Shown: positions 32,159 through 40,423 of the stretch, one piece after another
How the letters are laid out: the number at the start of each line of letters is the position of its first letter
How positions within the stretch are numbered: the stretch's first letter is position 1
Assembly (NCBI GenBank): GCA_020852655.1
Contig: JADZAI010000100.1
Location: forward strand, 76,135 to 123,057
Direction of reading: 5' to 3'
Source: Alphaproteobacteria bacterium
Lineage (GTDB): Bacteria > Pseudomonadota > Alphaproteobacteria > Micropepsales > Micropepsaceae
Length of the DNA stretch: 46,923 nt
Program-made: the position numbers and the translations under genes
The notes under the pieces: generated by a model
Databases searched by the model: none
The model's input: the letters and a program-made list of their open reading frames with translations, nothing else
Told to the model about the DNA's origin: nothing

Positions 32159-33285
32159 CTCAGCGACGCATAACGCTTGAGGTGGTGGTCGACATTGCCG
32201 AACTGGGTGTCGATCATCGTCAGGCGCTTGAAGTAATGGCCGACGTTCAGCTCGTCGGTCATGCCCATGCCGCCATGCAGCTGCACCGACTGCTGGCCGA
32301 TGAAGCGGCCGGCCTTGCCGATCTGCACCTTGGCGGCTGAAGCCGCCTTCTTGCGCTCGGCCTCTTCCTCTTCGAGCTTCAGCGTCACCATGTAGGTGAT
32401 CGAGACCGACTGTTCGTAGTTCATGAACATGTCGACCATGCGGTGCTGGAGCACCTGGAATTTGCCGATCGGCGTGCCGAACTGCTTGCGCGTCTTGCAG
32501 TATTCGACGGTCGTGTCGTTCAGCACCTTCATGGCGCCGATCGCTTCGGCCGACAGGGCCGCGATCGCCTCGTCCGACACGCGCTCGATCAGGGGCAGGC
32601 CCTCGCCTTCCCCGCCGATCAGCGCATCGGCGCCGACCGCGACATTCTCCAGCGTCACTTCCGAGGCGCGCAGGCCGTCGACGGTGGGATAGTCGCGCGT
32701 CGTCACGCCCTTGGCGTTCTTGTCGACGATGAAGACCGAAACGCCCTTGGCGTCGCGCTGGTCGCCGCCGGTGCGCGCGGTGACGATCAGCTTGTCGGCC
32801 CACGGCGCGCCCAGCACCACGGCCTTGTAACCGTTCAGCGTGTAGCCATTGCCCGACTTCGTCGCCTTGGTCGTAAGGTCGGCCAGATTGTAGCGGCCCT
32901 GGGGCTCGGCATAGGCGAAGGCGTAAGTGCTCTCACCGCCGGCGATCGCCGGAAGCAGCTCTTCCTTCTGCTTGGTCGAACCGCCGGCTTTCAGGAAGCC
33001 CGCCGCGATGACGGCGTTCTGGAGATAGGGCTCGATCACCAAGCCGCGACCGAATTCTTCCATAACGATCATGGTCTCGACCGCGCCGCCGCCGAGGCCG
33101 CCGAAATCTTCCGGGATCGCCGCGCCGATCAGGCCGTCATTGGCGATCTGCTGCCAGATCTCCTTGCGCCAGCCTGCCTCGCTCTTCGCCACCTTGCGGC
33201 GGGTTTCGAAGTCGTAGCTCGACTGGATCAGCTTCTGCACCGAGTTGCGCAGCAGCGTTTGTTCTTCCGTGAACGAGAAATCCAT
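32155..33285 (-). CDS. Acyl-CoA dehydrogenase, PimD-like small subunit
   Basis: A 376-residue acyl-CoA dehydrogenase. It begins MDFSFTEEQTLLRNSVQKLI and has FGGLGGGAVETMIVMEEFGR, AYAEPQGRYNLADL instead of the usual SEP-GSD motif, RKQFGTPIGKFQVLQHRMVDM and QLHGGMGMTDELNVGHYFKR. Together with the gene upstream it matches the large/small pairing described for pimeloyl-CoA (PimCD) and steroid side-chain dehydrogenases, in which the two subunits form a heterotetramer. The pair is spaced by 75 bases. The acyl-CoA used cannot be named from sequence. Confidence 0.9.
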   Translation of the reverse strand: MDFSFTEEQTLLRNSVQKLIQSSYDFETRRKVAKSEAGWRKEIWQQIANDGLIGAAIPEDFGGLGGGAVETMIVMEEFGRGLVIEPYLQNAVIAAGFLKAGGSTKQKEELLPAIAGGESTYAFAYAEPQGRYNLADLTTKATKSGNGYTLNGYKAVVLGAPWADKLIVTARTGGDQRDAKGVSVFIVDKNAKGVTTRDYPTVDGLRASEVTLENVAVGADALIGGEGEGLPLIERVSDEAIAALSAEAIGAMKVLNDTTVEYCKTRKQFGTPIGKFQVLQHRMVDMFMNYEQSVSITYMVTLKLEEEEAERKKAASAAKVQIGKAGRFIGQQSVQLHGGMGMTDELNVGHYFKRLTMIDTQFGNVDHHLKRYASLS

Positions 33286-33360
33286 GACCGTTCCCTAGAG
33301 CGTCTTTGTCCCCACGCCTGCCGGAGAGCAGGCGCCGTCTGATATCAGAATGCGGCTGTG

Positions 33361-34545
33361 TTAGAGCCCCAGCACCATCTTCGCAATGATGTTGCGCTGG
33401 ATCTCGTTCGAGCCGCCATAGATCGAGGTCTTGCGCATGTTCGCGTAATGCTGCGCTGCACCTTCGGCGTAGTCCGGTCCCGGCGCAAATTCGTTATGCG
33501 CCAGCGGATCGGCGAACGGCATGGCGTAGTAGCCCACCGCTTCGAGCGTCAGCTCGGTGATGCGCTGCTGGATTTCCGTGCCTTTGATCTTGAGGATCGA
33601 GCTCTCGAGGCCCGGTCCCTTGCCGGCCTGCTCCGCCGCGAGCGTGCGCAGTTCGGTGAACTCCAATGCCGTCAGGTCGATCTCCAGTTCGGCGACCTTG
33701 CGCTCGAAATCGGCATCGTCGATCAGCTTGCCGCCGTCGACCACTTCCATCGCCAGCATCTGCTTGAGGCGCCCGATCGCGTTCTTCGAGCGGGCGACGC
33801 CGGCGATCCCGGCGCGCTCGTGGCTCAGCAGGAATTTGGCGCAGGTCCAGCCCTTGTTCTCCTCGTGGATGCGGTTCTCGACCGGCACCTTCACATTGTC
33901 GAACCAGACCTCATTGACCTCGTGGCTGCCGTCCATCGTGATGATCGGCTTCACCGTGATGCCCGGAGTCTTCATGTCGCAGAGCAGGAAGGTGATGCCT
34001 TCCTGCGCCTTGGCGTTCGGATCGGTGCGGACCAGCACGAAGATCCAGTCGGCGAACTGCGCCAGCGTCGTCCAGGTCTTCTGGCCGTTGACGACGTAAT
34101 GGTCGCCCTCCCGCACCGCGCGGGTCTTCAGCGACGCTAGGTCGGAGCCGGCGCCCGGCTCGGAATAACCCTGGCACCACCACACCTCGCCCGACAGGAT
34201 GCCCGGAATGAAGCGCGCCTTCTGCTCCGGCGTACCGAAGGTGTAGATCACCGGTCCGACCATCGAGACGCCGAACGGCAGGATCGCCGGCGTCTCGGCG
34301 CGGGCGTTCTCCTCGTTCCAGATATATTTCTGGGTCGGCGTCCAGCTCAGCGTGTTGTAGGGCGCCGGCCATGACGGCACGAGCCAGCCCTTCTTGTAGA
34401 GAATCTTGTGCCAGGCGAGGAAATCCTCCTTCGTCCGGTATTCGCCCCGCTTCACACCCTTCAGGTGCTGCGGCTGGTTCTGCTCGATGAAAGCGCGCAC
34501 TTCAGCGCGGAAAGCCTCGTCTTCGGCCGTGTAATTGAGGTCCAT
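33361..34545 (-). CDS. Acyl-CoA dehydrogenase, PimC-like large subunit
   Basis: A 394-residue protein from ATG 34545 (MDLNYTAEDE, with GAGAG upstream); an upstream reading frame extension is not supported. Motifs are WWCQGYSEPGAGSDLASLKT, VNGQKTWTTLAQFADW, the LLSHERAGIAG helix with the likely catalytic Glu, and YGGSNEIQRNIIAKMVLGL. It is a close paralogue of the gene at 26870. With the downstream small subunit it should form a heteromeric FAD enzyme that oxidises a bulky or dicarboxylic acyl-CoA. An inverted repeat separates it from the PLP enzyme gene upstream. Confidence 0.9.
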   Translation of the reverse strand: MDLNYTAEDEAFRAEVRAFIEQNQPQHLKGVKRGEYRTKEDFLAWHKILYKKGWLVPSWPAPYNTLSWTPTQKYIWNEENARAETPAILPFGVSMVGPVIYTFGTPEQKARFIPGILSGEVWWCQGYSEPGAGSDLASLKTRAVREGDHYVVNGQKTWTTLAQFADWIFVLVRTDPNAKAQEGITFLLCDMKTPGITVKPIITMDGSHEVNEVWFDNVKVPVENRIHEENKGWTCAKFLLSHERAGIAGVARSKNAIGRLKQMLAMEVVDGGKLIDDADFERKVAELEIDLTALEFTELRTLAAEQAGKGPGLESSILKIKGTEIQQRITELTLEAVGYYAMPFADPLAHNEFAPGPDYAEGAAQHYANMRKTSIYGGSNEIQRNIIAKMVLGL

Positions 34546-34611
34546 GATCTCTCGCAGGCGCGGTCGGGTTACCGACAAATTGTCATCAATCGGCGGCGAG
34601 CATAGCCACGG

Positions 34612-34642
34612 TTGACGCGCACGCAAGGTCGCGCTGCGTCAA
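34612..34642. repeat. Inverted repeat TTGACGC...GCGTCAA before the PimC-like gene
   Basis: TTGACGC (34612-34618) and GCGTCAA (34636-34642) are perfect arms 17 bases apart, between the stop of the PLP gene and the dehydrogenase start. It begins with the GTTGACG core also seen before the SDR and crotonase genes. Could be an operator or a weak terminator; no T-run follows. Confidence 0.35.
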
Positions 34643-34643
34643 G

Positions 34644-35753
34644 TCAGAGGCTGTCGAGGGTCGCGTCCATGGCGCGCCACAGAGGCTCCAGCGGCTCGCA
34701 TCCGACCGCAAGCCGGACATAGCCCTCCGGCACCGGGTCACCCCATTTCGCCCGCCGCTCGCCTGAGCTGCGGATGCCGCCGAAGCTCGTCGTCGACTGG
34801 ACGAGACGACAGTCGTCTATGAACCGGTCGGCCGCGCTGGCCGAACCGAGGTCGACGCCGAGCATGAAGCCGAACGACGCCATCTGCCGCTTGGCGACGG
34901 CGTGCGCGGGGTCTCCGGGCAGGCCGGGATAGCGCACGCCTTTCACCTTGCGATGGGCCTGTAGACGCTCCGCCAGCGTGGCGGCGCTGCCCGTCATGCG
35001 GCTGAAGCGCACTTCGAGCGTCTCGAGCCCGCGATGGACGAGCCAGGTGTCGAACGGGCTGGGGATGGGGCCGGTGTATTTGCGGTAATCGCCGACCTCT
35101 GCCGCGATGGACGCGGACCGCGTCGCGATATGGCCGAACAGCGCGTCGGAATGGCCGTTGATGGCCTTGGTGTCCGAGGAAATCACCAGATCGGCGCCGA
35201 GGTCGAGCGGGCGCTGGCCGAGGGGCGTCATCGTCGTGTTGTCGACGGCGAAGACGGCACCGGCGGCCTTGGCAGCCTGCGCGACCGCAGCGATGTCGCA
35301 GACATCCAGGCCGGGGTTGGAGGGCGTCTCCGCGATGACCAGCGCGAAACCGTCGAAGCCGCCGTCGAGGAAGCGCGCGGTGGGGCGCTGGACGATGGTC
35401 ACGTTGAACCGGCCGACGAAGCGCTCCGCGATAAGGCGCGAGGCGTAGTAGCCGTCGGACGGCATCAGCACCCGGTCGCCCGCCTTGGTCTGGGTGATCA
35501 GCGTTGCCGCGACTGCTGCCATGCCGGACGGGAAGGTGATGACCTCGGCGCCTTCGAGCAGAGCCAGCGCCGCCTCGGTCTCGGTCCAGGTGGGATTATG
35601 GAAGCGGCCGTACTGGTACGGCGCGTTCGAGCCGGCGCTGGGCGTCAGGAACACGCTGGCCGGCTGGATGGCCGGGATGATGGCGTCCCCGGGCGCGAGC
35701 TTGCTCAGCCTATGGTGCAGAAGCTCGGCGAACAGGTTTTCGGCGTCTTTCAT
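34644..35753 (-). CDS. PLP-dependent Cys/Met metabolism enzyme (cystathionine gamma-lyase/synthase family)
   Basis: A 369-residue enzyme from ATG 35753 (MKDAENLF). Fold type I PLP signatures: YQYGRFHNPTWTETEAALA, FPSGMAAVAA, AVDNTTMTPLGQRPL and the Schiff-base lysine Lys186 in SSDTKAINGHSD. The C-terminal TTSFGGIRSSGERRAKWGD and VRLAVGCEPLEPL complete the family pattern. Members include cystathionine gamma-synthase, gamma- and beta-lyases and methionine gamma-lyase, which sequence alone does not separate. Shorter than most (about 390-400). It diverges from the 35837-38361 cassette. Confidence 0.88.
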   Translation of the reverse strand: MKDAENLFAELLHHRLSKLAPGDAIIPAIQPASVFLTPSAGSNAPYQYGRFHNPTWTETEAALALLEGAEVITFPSGMAAVAATLITQTKAGDRVLMPSDGYYASRLIAERFVGRFNVTIVQRPTARFLDGGFDGFALVIAETPSNPGLDVCDIAAVAQAAKAAGAVFAVDNTTMTPLGQRPLDLGADLVISSDTKAINGHSDALFGHIATRSASIAAEVGDYRKYTGPIPSPFDTWLVHRGLETLEVRFSRMTGSAATLAERLQAHRKVKGVRYPGLPGDPAHAVAKRQMASFGFMLGVDLGSASAADRFIDDCRLVQSTTSFGGIRSSGERRAKWGDPVPEGYVRLAVGCEPLEPLWRAMDATLDSL

Positions 35754-35836
35754 GTCGTGTGGGCTATCACTCCTCGTTGCACGGGCCAATGCGCACCCTT
35801 TGCAGCCGGGCGCGCATTCGCCTACTTCATCGCGCG

Positions 35837-36460
35837 ATGCCCGATCGCAGCGACGCCTACAGGCGCTACAAGGCCAGCACGACGCTCGACTACGACGCCT
35901 GGAAGGAAGGCACGCCGTATGACGTCGCGGCGCTGGACGGGATGAGCGCGGAAGAGCGCGGGCTGGTCGAGGCGGATTTGCTGGCGCTGCCCAAGCTCGA
36001 CTGGCGCGACGTCGAAGCACTCCGGCGACTCGACACGCCGAAGGCCCGCGATCGCATCCACAAGGCCGGCCATGCGCAGACCGACGGGGCCGGCGTCCAG
36101 GCGCTCGGCATGGACGCCGAGGACGGCTGGAGCGCCGATATCGAGACGCGCTTCATACGCAAGCTGGCCCAGGCCCGGCTGATGGAAGGCGCGTTCGAGC
36201 GGCTTTTCGCGATCGCCGAAGCCCATCCGACGCCGAAGGTGCGCGCTGCGTTGTTGCGGCTGGCGGCAGAGGGCCATGACGACGTGCGCTACGCCTATGG
36301 CGCGTTCCTGCTCTACCTGAACGGCCACGCCTCGACATGGTACGGGTTCGAGCCGGAGTATCGCCCGCATTTGCTCGCCTTAAAGGAAACGGGCGAGAGC
36401 CATGCCGCCGCCGTGGCCTGGCTCAAAGGCAAGGTCGATCATCCCCAGGCGGCGACATGA
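35837..36460 (+). CDS. Conserved hypothetical protein, possible helical-repeat protein
   Basis: A 207-residue protein from ATG 35837 (MPDRSDAYRRYKAS). No signal peptide or membrane helix. It is rich in short amphipathic helices: LDYDAWKEGTPYDVAAL, LDWRDVEALRRLDTPKARDRI and IETRFIRKLAQARLMEGAFERL, then HPTPKVRAALLRLAAEGHDDVRYAY, a spacing like HEAT repeats. I do not recognise a family. Its stop overlaps the next gene by ATGA, so both are made together, as the first step of a four-gene overlapping cassette. Confidence 0.6.
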   Translation: MPDRSDAYRRYKASTTLDYDAWKEGTPYDVAALDGMSAEERGLVEADLLALPKLDWRDVEALRRLDTPKARDRIHKAGHAQTDGAGVQALGMDAEDGWSADIETRFIRKLAQARLMEGAFERLFAIAEAHPTPKVRAALLRLAAEGHDDVRYAYGAFLLYLNGHASTWYGFEPEYRPHLLALKETGESHAAAVAWLKGKVDHPQAAT

Positions 36461-37482
36461 TCACCGGTCTGCTCATAGCGGCGCTGCTGCTGACGGCGCT
36501 GCTCGCCCTTGCCCTCCCGTTCGGCGGATGGGGGCGCGACATGGATGCGGCGGGCAAGGGCATGGCGATGTTCTTCCCCTCGATCTTCATGGCTGTGCGC
36601 ATCGCCTGTTTTGGCCTTGCCGTCGTGATGCTGGCGGTGCGCGGCGAACTCGCCTGGATGGGCCTGCCGACGGTGGCCGCAGCCCTGCTCGCCTTGCTGG
36701 TCACGGCCGGCATGGGCGCCAGTTCCTTCACCGCCGCCAGCCTTGTCGCATCGCAGCCGGGCGCCTATGGCCGCGGGACCTATGCCTTCCTGGCGACCAT
36801 CGTCGCGCCGGTGATTCTCGCGATCTGCCTGTTTGCCGAAACCTACGATGCCGACGAAGGGCAGGCATGGATCATGCGCGTTCTGGTGCTGGTCGCGGCA
36901 ATCGGACCGTTGCCGTTGTTGAATGCGATCCGGCGCCACGACGCCGAAACGCGTGCGCTGGCGGACGCTGCCGAACGCGCCGAGGACGAAGCGGCCGCGG
37001 CCTATGCCGCGCGGCTACCGGCGGATGCGAGCCTGCTCGAGACTCTCGCCTTCCATGACGCGATCCCCGACGCGATGTGGAAGGCACGCGGCCCGGTGCT
37101 CGCCCGCGTCTCGACCATGCCGGACTGGAAGCAGGCCTATCTCGCAGCCCTGACCTCCGGCACCTGGGACGACAAGATCCGTGTCGGCTTCCACGCCTCC
37201 GCGCTCTCGCCCACCGCCGATGCGGCGTATTATGCGGCGGTTCTGCCGGTGCTGGAGACCGTCATCGCACATGTGGAGGCCGGCACGGAGCCCGTCGACG
37301 TGCTGGTGCGCGAGGTGTCGGCCGCCATTCGGCTTGCCTGGCCAGCCATCCACAACACTAACCTGCCCCGCGCGCTGATGACGCGCCTGCACGCCGCCGT
37401 GGAACGGCAGGCCGCCGCGATGCCACCGCTGGGCAACTATACTCACGACGTCAAAATGCTGGCCGAGTATGTGAATGGCTAA
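36457..37482 (+). CDS. Membrane protein of unknown function
   Basis: A 341-residue protein, start fixed by the ATGA overlap at 36457. Four or five hydrophobic helices lie in residues about 1-160 (LLIAALLLTALLALALPFGG, VAAALLALLVTAGMGASSF, ATIVAPVILAICLFAE). The rest is a soluble, mostly helical domain with an AERAEDEAAAAYAARL charged helix, then LALPT-like WKQAYLAALTSGTWDDKIRV and LLETLAFHDAIPDAMW. No known domain seen. It overlaps the DUF1289 gene by 8 bases. Confidence 0.6.
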   Translation: MITGLLIAALLLTALLALALPFGGWGRDMDAAGKGMAMFFPSIFMAVRIACFGLAVVMLAVRGELAWMGLPTVAAALLALLVTAGMGASSFTAASLVASQPGAYGRGTYAFLATIVAPVILAICLFAETYDADEGQAWIMRVLVLVAAIGPLPLLNAIRRHDAETRALADAAERAEDEAAAAYAARLPADASLLETLAFHDAIPDAMWKARGPVLARVSTMPDWKQAYLAALTSGTWDDKIRVGFHASALSPTADAAYYAAVLPVLETVIAHVEAGTEPVDVLVREVSAAIRLAWPAIHNTNLPRALMTRLHAAVERQAAAMPPLGNYTHDVKMLAEYVNG

Positions 37483-37666
37483 GCCGATCGAATCGCCCTG
37501 CATCCGGGTCTGCGTCATCGATCCGCCGAGCGGCCTGTGCCTGGGCTGCAAGCGGAGCTTGCGCGAGATCGCGGCCTGGGGCTCGATGCCGGACGAAACG
37601 CGTGCGCGGATCATGGCGGACCTGCCCGCCCGTTCCGTGCCCCAGCACGGGACGACGACGCCTTGA
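37475..37666 (+). CDS. DUF1289 family small cysteine-rich protein
   Basis: A 63-residue protein beginning MAKPIESPCIRVCVIDPPSG, CLGCKRSLREIAAWGSM, which is the DUF1289 signature: C-x3-C-x8-C-x2-C followed by an R-x3-EI-x2-W motif. The four Cys probably bind a metal or an iron-sulfur cluster, but no function is proven. The start overlaps the membrane-protein gene by eight bases, and its TGA overlaps the next start as TTGA, so it is embedded in the same overlapping cassette. Confidence 0.85.
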   Translation: MAKPIESPCIRVCVIDPPSGLCLGCKRSLREIAAWGSMPDETRARIMADLPARSVPQHGTTTP

Positions 37667-38361
37667 GAACCGCTGCCGTCGTCATCGCCGTCATCCTGGC
37701 TCTGGTCGCGACGGCCGCCCTGACGGCGCATCTGGCCGGATGGGAGGTGAGTGCCGAGTTCGCCGACAGGCGCGCTCCGCACCTTGTCTGGGGTGCGACG
37801 CTTGCCGCGCTGTTGGCGGCCGGCATTCTCGGCAGCCTGCGCCAGAAATTCTCGGAGACGGTCTTCAGCCTGCTCGCCTGGGCCGGCATCTTCGCGCTGG
37901 TCATTCTCGGGTACAGTTACAAGGACGAGGTGAAGTTCCTCTGGGCCCGGGTACGCGCCGAAGTCTTCGCCGGCGAGGCCGTGGCCACGGCGCCGGGCGA
38001 GATAGAGGTACGGCGTTCCGGGGACGGCCACTTCTATCTGGAAGTCACCGTCAACGGCGCGCCGACCCAGTTCATGATCGACACCGGGGCGTCAATGGTC
38101 GCGCTGTCGTGGGACGATGCACGGGCAGCAGGGTTTAAACCGGAGCAGCTCGACTTCTACGAGCGCGTCAACACGGCGTCCGGCCCGGCCATGTCGGCGC
38201 CCGTCGTGCTGGACCTGCTGACGGTCGGGCCGATCCTGCGCCGGAACGTCCGGGCCGCGATCCTGCCCGAGGGCGTCGAGGGTTCGCTGCTGGGCATGTC
38301 CTTCCTCGACACGCTCAAATCCTACGAGATTGCCGGCGACCGCATGACTCTGCGGAACTGA
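37663..38361 (+). CDS. Membrane-anchored retropepsin-like aspartic protease (TIGR02281 type)
   Basis: A 232-residue protein when started at TTG 37663, which overlaps the DUF1289 stop as TTGA. Two or three N-terminal helices (about 4-84) anchor the protein, followed by a retroviral-like aspartic protease domain: GHFYLEVTVNGAPTQFMIDT with catalytic Asp140 in the DTGAS motif, and the family's EGVEGSLLGMSFLDTL flap and C-terminal strand. Such clan AA proteases act as dimers. The alphaproteobacterial members are envelope proteins with unknown substrates. The neighbouring membrane protein might be a partner or substrate (inference). Confidence 0.83.
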   Translation: MRTAAVVIAVILALVATAALTAHLAGWEVSAEFADRRAPHLVWGATLAALLAAGILGSLRQKFSETVFSLLAWAGIFALVILGYSYKDEVKFLWARVRAEVFAGEAVATAPGEIEVRRSGDGHFYLEVTVNGAPTQFMIDTGASMVALSWDDARAAGFKPEQLDFYERVNTASGPAMSAPVVLDLLTVGPILRRNVRAAILPEGVEGSLLGMSFLDTLKSYEIAGDRMTLRN

Positions 38362-38423
38362 CCCCACGATTGCGCGCGGCGGCCGGGCTTCCTACAACCC
38401 CATTTTCCCTGCATCGGTGATCC

Positions 38424-39959
38424 ATGCTTTCCAGGCCGCGTGACGATCTCAAGTCCAATACCGCAGCGTGGGAGACGACGCCGCATATCGCCGCCACTGG
38501 GTTTCGCGAATACGACGCGCGCTGGAAATACGGCGTCGACATCAACCTGATGGGTTTCCAGGCGCTCGGCCTCGCGCTCGGCACGATGGTGTATGATCGC
38601 TGTACCGAGGCGGGCCAGAAGCCCCGTATCGTGGTGGGGCACGACTACCGCGACTATTCGCTGATGCTGAAGCACTCGCTGACCGTCGGCCTGATGGCGG
38701 CGGGCTGCGAAGTGAACGACATCGGCCTCGCTCTCTCGCCGGTCGCCTATTTCGCGCAGTTTGCCTATGACTGCCCGGCGGTGGCGATGGTCACGGCAAG
38801 CCACAACGAGAAGCCGTGGACCGGCGTGAAGATGGGCGTCGAGAAGCCGCTTACCTTCGGCCCCACCGAGATGAACGCGCTGAAGGACATCACGCTTGGC
38901 GCGAAATGGAAGGCGCGGCCGGGCGGCGCCTATGTATTCCACGACGACGCACGCGAGCGCTACATCGCCGACCTGTTGAAGGACGGCCCGCTGAAGCGCC
39001 GGGTCAAGGCGATCGTCGCCTGCGGCAACGGCACCGCCGGCCACTACGCGCCGGAGGTTCTCGCCAAGCTGGGTGTCGATGTCGTGCCGCTCGACGTGGA
39101 GCTCGACTACACCTTCCCGCGCTACAACCCGAACCCCGAAGACCACGAGATGCTGCACGCCATGGCGGAGGCGCTCAAGGGCAGCGGGGCCGAACTGGCG
39201 CTCGGGTTCGACGGCGACGGAGATCGCTGCGGTGTCGTGGCGGATGACGGCAACGAGATCTTCGCCGACAAGATCGGAGTCATGATCGCCCGCGACCTGT
39301 CGGCGCTCTATCCTAACCGCACCTTCGTAGCCGACGTTAAATCGACCGGCCTCTTCGCCGTCGATCCGGTGCTGAAGCAGAACGGCGCCTCGGCCGACTA
39401 CTGGATGACCGGCCACAGCCACATCAAGCGGCGCAACCATCAGATCAACGCGCTCGCCGCCTTCGAGAAGTCGGGGCACTTCTTCTTCAATGCGCCGATC
39501 GGCCGCGGCTATGACGACGGCCTCGTCTCGGCCATCGCGGTGCTGCGCATGCTGGAGCGCCGCCCGGGCAAGTCGCTGTCGCAGCTCTACGCCGAGCTGC
39601 CGGTGACGTACGCGACGCTCACGATGGGGCCGTTCTGCGAGGATACCGTGAAATACGGTGTCGTCGACGAACTGGTCGCCAGGTTTGAGGCGATGAAGGC
39701 AAAAGGCGAGAAGGTGACCGGTCAGTCGATCGTCGACGTGCTCACCGTGAACGGCGTGCGCTTCACGACGGAGGACGGCACATGGGGCCTGATCCGCGCG
39801 TCGTCGAACAAGCCTCAGCTCGTCGTGGTCGCCGAAAGCCCGGTGTCCAAGAGCCGCATGTGCGCGATGTATCGCTATCTGAAGGACATGCTCGACGCGG
39901 ATCCGCGCATCGGCGCGTGGGATCAAACCATGGACGCAACCTGTCAGGATTGTCATTGA
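38424..39959 (+). CDS. Phosphomannomutase/phosphoglucomutase
   Basis: A 511-residue alpha-D-phosphohexomutase, larger than the usual 460. Catalytic Ser126 lies in TASHNEKPWTGVK, the metal loop is GFDGDGDRCG (Asp263, Asp265, Asp267), and the sugar-binding loop is ESPVSKSRM-like near the C-terminus. It moves phosphate between positions 1 and 6 of mannose or glucose, supplying GDP-mannose or UDP-glucose for polysaccharide. The extra length is in the GRGYDDGLVSAIAVLRMLE to LTMGPFCEDTVKYG part. No glycan gene is next to it. The protein ends DATCQDCH, an unusual Cys pair. Confidence 0.88.
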   Translation: MLSRPRDDLKSNTAAWETTPHIAATGFREYDARWKYGVDINLMGFQALGLALGTMVYDRCTEAGQKPRIVVGHDYRDYSLMLKHSLTVGLMAAGCEVNDIGLALSPVAYFAQFAYDCPAVAMVTASHNEKPWTGVKMGVEKPLTFGPTEMNALKDITLGAKWKARPGGAYVFHDDARERYIADLLKDGPLKRRVKAIVACGNGTAGHYAPEVLAKLGVDVVPLDVELDYTFPRYNPNPEDHEMLHAMAEALKGSGAELALGFDGDGDRCGVVADDGNEIFADKIGVMIARDLSALYPNRTFVADVKSTGLFAVDPVLKQNGASADYWMTGHSHIKRRNHQINALAAFEKSGHFFFNAPIGRGYDDGLVSAIAVLRMLERRPGKSLSQLYAELPVTYATLTMGPFCEDTVKYGVVDELVARFEAMKAKGEKVTGQSIVDVLTVNGVRFTTEDGTWGLIRASSNKPQLVVVAESPVSKSRMCAMYRYLKDMLDADPRIGAWDQTMDATCQDCH

Positions 39960-40108
39960 ACGACGATTGCCGGGTGACTCCCCCGCTGGTATCCCATTCG
40001 CAAGATCCGTCTTCGGCGTGCTGGGCAAGACCACAATCCGATATGCGGCGTCTCGCGCTTGGGGCGAAATGCGCCTGCGCTTCCCTGACCTAGACTGGAG
40101 TTGACTAA

Positions 40109-40312
40109 ATGGCGACTGGTACCGTGAAGTTCTTCAACACCCAGAAGGGCTATGGCTTCATCAAGCCCGATGACGGTGCGAAGGACGTATTCGTTCACAT
40201 CACCGCAGTGCAGACGGCGGGGCTGAAGGGCCTGAATGAAGGCCAGGCGCTCGCCTATGACGTGATGATGGAACGCGGCAAGCCAGCGGCGGCCAATCTC
40301 CGCACGCTGTAA
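40109..40312 (+). CDS. Cold-shock family protein
   Basis: A 67-residue CspA-type protein with both RNA-binding motifs, KGYGFIKPDD (RNP1) and DVFVHITAV (RNP2). It binds single-stranded nucleic acid and unfolds mRNA. A 149-base gap before it (39960-40108) may give a regulated leader, as in other csp genes. GGAG sits 8 bases before ATG 40109. A strong hairpin terminator follows, showing it is a single-gene unit. Confidence 0.95.
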   Translation: MATGTVKFFNTQKGYGFIKPDDGAKDVFVHITAVQTAGLKGLNEGQALAYDVMMERGKPAAANLRTL

Positions 40313-40340
40313 GCCAAGCAGGATCGGGGCAATCTGATTG

Positions 40341-40372
40341 AGGGCGGCGCTGAGCGTCGCCCTTCGTTTTTC
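40341..40372 (+). terminator. Rho-independent terminator after the cold-shock gene
   Basis: AGGGCGGCGCT (40341-40351) pairs with AGCGTCGCCCT (40353-40363; one G-U pair) in a GC-rich stem, followed closely by TCGTTTTT. It ends the cold-shock transcript 28 bases after its stop, 52 bases before the convergent dusA stop. Confidence 0.85.
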
Positions 40373-40423
40373 GCGTAACGGCGCAACGACACCGCCTTCG
40401 GCAGCGCACCGGCTGAGCGGCGT

